A stretch of 64,000 nt of DNA from Heliocidaris erythrogramma (lineage: Eukaryota > Echinodermata > Echinoidea > Camarodonta > Echinometridae): contig CM046871.1 of the NCBI GenBank assembly GCA_025617745.1, positions 30,759,579 to 30,823,578 on the forward strand, written 5' to 3'. The position numbers and the translations under genes are program-made. Under the pieces are notes generated by a model, which worked only from the letters and a program-made list of their open reading frames with translations, made no database searches and had not been told where the DNA came from. The stretch's first letter is position 1, and every line of letters starts with the position of its first letter. Below, piece after piece: positions 59,184-64,000 of this stretch.

Positions 59184-59610
59184 CAGGCCCGTAAATAGGA
59201 TTTTTGCGGGGGGGGGGGGGGGTCAACATTGGAAAAAAGGACCTTTCTGAGCAAAGCGACCTTATATCTGGGCGCCATGGCGATAGAGCAGTGACGTGCT
59301 TGAAAATTGTCCTAACATTGAATATTCATGGGCCTCGGAGTCGCTGCATGGAATTTTCCCGTTTATAAGGTTTGCGAGCGAGCGAAGCGTGCGATGAAAA
59401 AAATGCTCTTTACTTTGCCGCTGCTCATTTTAATATAGATAGTGGACCTAACGAGCACTAGCGGATCCAGGGGGGCCGAATCGGCCGCGGCCCCCCCCCC
59501 CCCCCTATTGGCGTCGAAAAAAAAGAAAAAAAGAGGGGGGAAAAAAGAAAAAGAAAAAAGAAGGAGAAGGGGAAGTATTTTTGAAGGTTTGACGAAAAAA
59601 ATTTTTTGTC
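59184..59610. repeat. Partial copy of the CAGGCCCGTAA repeat
   Basis: Shares the CAGGCCCGTAA end, the ATGGCGATAG unit and GCGAGCGAGCGAAGCG with 46858-48297. Ends in poly-C and a purine-rich tract (59515-59575). Confidence 0.65.
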
Positions 59611-59964
59611 CCAACTTATAAATGGTTGTGCAATGTTATGAAAGCAACTATAATTGACTGGAAACCTTATTATCTCACATTTTTTTCCACATTATTTCCG
59701 CTCTCCCCTTTCACGCCCTTCCCCTATCTAAGCCACCATGCCAGTTGGTAAACATCACTATTCTGATGTCACTTTGGATTTTTTTTTCGCCTTATGATTC
59801 TTTTTTGTTGTTGTTCAAGCAAATTTCTACTCGCCAGCTTGGGGGGATATATAGATTTACTTGTAAATTGCAGAAGTTATATTCATTTTTGTATAGGATT
59901 GTTGATTTCGCAGAAAAGAAATAAATAAAATCATATGCACGAGATAAAAGGGCAGATTCTTGAC

Positions 59965-59976
59965 TGCGCATGCGCA
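59965..59976. promoter_or_regulatory. NRF1-type palindrome, possible promoter
   Basis: TGCGCATGCGCA is a perfect NRF1 consensus, frequent at metazoan housekeeping promoters. GC-rich sequence follows, and a possible first exon ends at about 60192 (GATCTT|GTGAGTAT, + strand). Confidence 0.35.
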
Positions 59977-60698
59977 TATTATCATTGTGCTGAGCTAGCT
60001 AGCTGCCGCCGCGAAAACAGGGATACCGCACCTCTACTAGAGCGACATTCACGCCAGTGCTAGTGGCGTAGCTTCCTCACGTTTCCCCTCGACACCTACA
60101 ACATTGTCCGATCTATACATATTTATGTGAGTTTGCTTGGTTTGCAGAGCTGGCAAGTGCAACGGAAGAAAACACTCAAAACCTTCGATCTTGTGAGTAT
60201 ATAACTTTTTTTAATTGCTGCTGATACACCCTTTTGAAAATCTGCAATCAAAGGAGGTGACCTGTGAATGTGATTGTGATACCGTACCGTATTTGGACTT
60301 AAAATTTTAAGCAGAAAAAATAGATCGTTAATTTCTTAGAGTCTTAACTTTAACTTTAAGTTAGAATACCGAAAATTCTGTCTCTCGACTCTCGTTCGTT
60401 AGCTCTTCAGATGTAAGGGAGGATTTAATACATTGAAATTAATCACTGGACGTGTCTGGTTTTATTCTTTATTGTCCAACTTGTAACAGGAGTGTGCAGT
60501 AATAGGCCCTAGCCTAGGCTATAGTTATACCACTCATAGGTACACGCAGGTACACGCCACTCCCGGGTACATTTCTGTAAAATAGTTGGTATTTTCTGTC
60601 GCATGTACTAAAGGTATGGGGGGAAAATAAGATAAATATTTTAAATACTTGCTTTCAAATTCAGCCCTTAAAAATCTCACTCCTACCTCAAATGGCCG

Positions 60699-61062
60699 TT
60701 AGGAAGAACTTTTGATATTTACAGCAAAATCCAAAGTCAAAATCTTGTCCAAAACCGGAGAAATCCCCGCCGATTTGTTTCGCGATCGCGTGTTGTTTAC
60801 AAACTGCCGATGTCTTAGACTAAAATCGGCCAATATAATTTTTGTCCACGAAGAAACTCGGGATCGCAAGGGCACATCGATCTTTACGATCGCGCACACA
60901 GAAAATCGGAACTTTTCCGTGTACGCCATAGGGACCGAATTTTTGAGGACAAAACTCTTTTGGGGAGATGTCAGCGCCCGCGGCGACCAGGAAATGTACA
61001 CAATGACTCCGATAGCTCGTTTCGCGAGAATCAACAGTAAATTGCGGATTTCATTTTTGTAA
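60699..61062. other. Region open on both strands, possible exon
   Basis: More than 110 codons are open on + (60712-61062) and on - (60699-61034). Base composition is more GC/CpG-rich than its surroundings. A donor-like ATTG|GTGAGT lies at about 61080 on +. I recognise no domain and cannot choose a strand. Confidence 0.3.
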
Positions 61063-61162
61063 ATATCTTTTCCAACATTGGTGAGTTGAATTTATTGTAT
61101 TTCTTGGATATTTTGGGGTCGGTTTTTGAAAATTAAATGCCGATTTTGAGTGAATATTGGTG

Positions 61163-61341
61163 ACTTTTGTGCAGTGGTGTTTTAAAAAGATGAGGTGTAT
61201 GACTGCCTACATTATACACACGAAGTATAGGAATGTACCTATGAGTGGTACACGCCACTCATAGCTACATTCCTATACTTCGTGTGTATAATGTAGGCAG
61301 TCATACACCTCATCTTTTTAAAACACCACTGCAACAAAAGT
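61163..61341. repeat. Palindrome 1
   Basis: Near-perfect 179-bp inverted repeat centred near 61251 (GAGTGGTACACGCCACTC). Confidence 0.92.
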
Positions 61342-61779
61342 TATCGACAAAAAGTACCCAAAATTTCAGGAAACCCTCTTCAAAGGTCACAAAACAAACT
61401 GGTAAGTTTTAATCGTCTATTATTCACCATAACTCTTTATATTTAAGTAGATTTCAACCGCAGGTATTAACTTAAATATAGCCAAAAATGCACAGTGATG
61501 CAATATTAGTACCGCCTGCATTCTGCCTGCGTTCCTACACAGTCGGCAATGGCGTGTACACACACGCCATTGCCGACTGTGTAGGAATGCAGCCAACACA
61601 CATCCCATACCTAAACTGCATCACTGTGCATTTTTGGCTATATTTAAGTGAAACTCATATATTGCAGTTTACTTAAATCTAAATACTTATGTTGAATAAT
61701 AGATGATTAAAACTTACCAGTTTGTTTTGTGACCTTTGAAGAGGGTTTCCTGAAATTTTGGGTACTTTTTGTCGATAAC
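61341..61779. repeat. Palindrome 2
   Basis: Inverted repeat of about 440 bp centred near 61560 (GGCGTGTACACACACGCC). It abuts palindrome 1. Confidence 0.92.
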
Positions 61780-61896
61780 TCCTATCGAGACTGTCCCGTC
61801 AGCATCCAGTTTGTATTTTTCACGATTATGATGAAGGGAGCCCTCAGCGCTCGTAGTGGTACCGGCGCGATCGGTTCGTCGATCTCCTACGAAGAC
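61718..61896 (-). CDS. Exon-like ORF within the palindrome nest
   Basis: On the - strand an acceptor CCTTTCAG opens a continuous frame (VFVGDRRTDRAGTTTSAEGS, then NREKYKLDADGTVS and DKKYPKFQETLFKGHKTNW) up to donor CTG|GTAAGT. A + strand copy at 62870-63029 has an in-frame TGA and an internal change. A part copy lies at 61341-61402. The family is unknown to me. Confidence 0.4.
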
Positions 61897-62001
61897 CTGA
61901 AAGGGCCAAACTGACGACGTAAAAAAATAAAAATATTACGTACATACGTAATATTTTTTATTTTTTTACGTTGTCAGTTTGGCCCTTCCAGGTCTTCGTA
62001 G
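61887..62001. repeat. Palindrome 3
   Basis: 115-bp inverted repeat (CTACGAAGACCTG ... CAGGTCTTCGTAG) with an AT-rich ATTACGTACATACGTAAT centre. Confidence 0.92.
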
Positions 62002-62003
62002 AA

Positions 62004-62661
62004 TAGCTTGTGTGCATAACATTCTGCGTACGTATCTATGGTGCGTAACCATGTAGAGCGGCCTCACTAGTGCGCAACATATTGAGAGCAGTCGTCATCC
62101 GTATGGAGGTGTGGGTAACAAGTACGAAAAACAAGGCTGTAAATGTAAGTTTTTATAACTTTCTACATTTTGTATCTTAACGAACTTATAACGTAAAATC
62201 TAAAGAGTGATACTTAAGTATCAGTTTGCCCACAAAAACCTCCATTTCAAACAAAATTACATCTGTATCCCCAATACCCAGTATACACACGTGTATATGA
62301 TCCTAATGGTCAATATGACCATTGCTTGCTGATGTGGTCATATTGACCATTAGGATCATATACATGTGTGTATAGGCCCCCTACTGGGTATTGGGGATAC
62401 AGATGTAATTTTGTTTGAAATGGAGGTTTTTGTGGGCAAACTGATACTTAAGTATCACTCTTTAGATATTACGTTATAAGTTTGTTAAGATACAAAATGT
62501 AGAAAGTTATAAAAACTTAGATTTACAGCCTTCTTTTTCGTACTTGTTACACAGACCTCCATACGTATGACGACTGCTCTCAATATGTTGCGCACTAGTG
62601 AGGCCGCTCTATATGGTTACGCACCATAGGTACGTACACAAAATGTTACGCACACAAGCTA
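62004..62661. repeat. Palindrome 4
   Basis: Arms of about 315 bp around a short loop near 62330 (GACCATTGCTTGCTGATGTGGTC). Each arm has an exon-like frame ending ESSRHPYGGVGNKYEKQGCK (left arm; right arm slightly changed), with a GTAAGT donor only in the left arm. Confidence 0.9.
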
Positions 62662-62869
62662 TACGGACAAGGTCGATATTACAACGACAGGTGGCCGTTC
62701 TCTCCCAAAGACGTTTTCAATTATTGCTCCTCGCCGTTAAAGCACTTTGCTTAATATCCTTGCACCAGAAGGAATACAGCAGATTGTAGAGAATGCACGA
62801 TGAGAAGCCTTATCGCTAGACTAAACTCATTAACAACCCCCAAGCTGTCTTAACAACAGGTAAACAACG

Positions 62870-63193
62870 AGGTGGATATCGATGAACCGATCGCGCCGGT
62901 ACCACTACGAGCGCTGAGGGCTCCCTTCATCATAATCGTGAAAAATACAAACTGGATGCTCTGACGGGACTCGACAAAAAGTACCCAAAATTTCAGGAAA
63001 CCCTCTTCAAAGGTCACAAAACAAACTGGTAAGTTTTAATCATCTATTATTCACCATAATTATTTAGATTTAAGTAAACTGCAATATATGGGTTTCACTT
63101 AAATATAGCCAAAAATGCACAGTGATACATATTAGTACCGTACTGACTATTGCCTGCGTTCCTACACAGTCGGCAATGGCGTGTACCTATAAG
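62870..63193 (+). pseudogene. Inverted, decayed copy of the exon-like ORF
   Basis: Matches the complement of 61562-61883. The frame is broken by TGA just before the DRAGTTTSAEG segment. The donor CTG|GTAAGT at 63029 is kept. Confidence 0.55.
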
Positions 63194-64000
63194 TGAGTAC
63201 ATGTATGTTCTTATTTTCTTGATGTCGGCACAATATAAATCATGATACATAATATGTGATGAGAACTCCCAAATGATCAAACCCCCGGGACGCCAGCTAC
63301 AGTCTGCACCGCGGCGTCCCCGTGTTATATATACACACGCGTAAGTCGGATTTTCTTCAACTTCCGCACAAGTCGAAAATCACCTATGGCGACGCATTTC
63401 TCTCAGTCCTGTCATGATCGACTTAGGCGAGGTTAACTGTATGCACAGCACTGTCGCTTACGAGCTGCCCATTTTCCATCGTTGCGAACTGCGACTACAT
63501 GCTTTTCGCTGAAATTACATAGGCCTATATTTTTCATCTAAAAATTAAACTAAATTTATAAAACTTCAACTATTGATTGATTGCATTCATTAAGTTAAAT
63601 TTAGTTAACCAACTTACAACTTACCAAAAACAATGATTTAAATATTGCGTCATCTGCCCACAGTTGAATGGCAGAATGTAATCGCACTGCACTTTTTGAA
63701 AGATCACACCTGTCTATACACAGCGCTGTCGCGAAGCAGTACCGCGATGGACATGTTGTGACAGTCAACTCAAAAGTTGAAATTTTATACCCTGTGGACA
63801 TTGCCTGATGGCTTGCTGGGGATTGACCTTCATTCAACAAATCCATCCAAGCAGTCTGATTTCAATTTTTTTTTTGTATATTGTTTTTAGCGACATTGAG
63901 GGGTGTCGCAATGAAAGTCTATGTGTCCTTGTCAGACGCCGTGTGAAGCACCGCGTCTGGTTGGGCTAAGGCCTTACAGGCTTGATGTTTTATAAAATTT
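63194..64000. other. Right edge, nothing supported
   Basis: No frame or repeat that I can defend. Confidence 0.4.

Overview
The window looks like a piece of nuclear genome from a marine invertebrate deuterostome, most likely an echinoderm. That is an inference from three things: the receptor family, the Ty3/gypsy, foldback and hAT-like repeats, and the AT-rich introns full of poly-G/poly-C tracts. It holds one host gene I can reconstruct confidently, on the + strand, from the left edge to about 36.5 kb. The rest is almost entirely transposable elements and simple repeats.

Host gene (186 or 280 to 36486): a receptor with a C-type lectin domain (exons at 280-504, 734-815, 1174-1346), seven LDL-receptor class A modules (1842-21526, one per exon, all phase 1-1 except for their differing content), a cysteine-rich LRR N-cap (23249-23345), four LRR exons (29391-31582, phase 2-2), one large exon with the LRR C-cap/hinge and TM1-TM6 (31892-32795), a TM7 exon (33205-33349) and a two-exon cytoplasmic tail ending at 36486. 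This is the order of relaxin-receptor/GRL101-like (type C) leucine-rich-repeat GPCRs, with a lectin added in front. Reading phase stays open through all 20 junctions, giving about 1083 codons if the tentative first exon is right. The TM6-TM7 intron appears to be GC-AG.

The 16 kb intron between LDLa1 and LDLa2 consists almost wholly of two Ty3/gypsy elements on the - strand. The first (2070-12982) is young: 1012-bp near-identical LTRs, 4-bp target duplication, tRNA-Leu primer site. Its pol is split by a foldback element (6210-7715, 9-bp duplication), which itself carries a hAT-type MITE (6492-6668, 8-bp duplication). The second (13271-17478) is an old relic with short LTRs.

Other introns carry palindromic MITEs (19321-19659, 21809-22571, 22786-23084, 30268-30898, 34170-36058), a large TIR-bounded composite (26021-28291) and a tRNA-derived SINE (29011-29236).

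From 36.5 kb to the right edge I see no complete host gene. There are two large TIR elements (36975-41082; 49870-55253, the second carrying two exons of a cysteine-rich transposon-type protein split by a 2.6-kb minisatellite), hAT-like repeats (41526-42731; 46858-48297), SINE copies, a LINE 3' relic, a possible promoter/first exon near 60 kb, and a nest of concentric palindromes at 61163-63193 that contain exon-like coding sequence.
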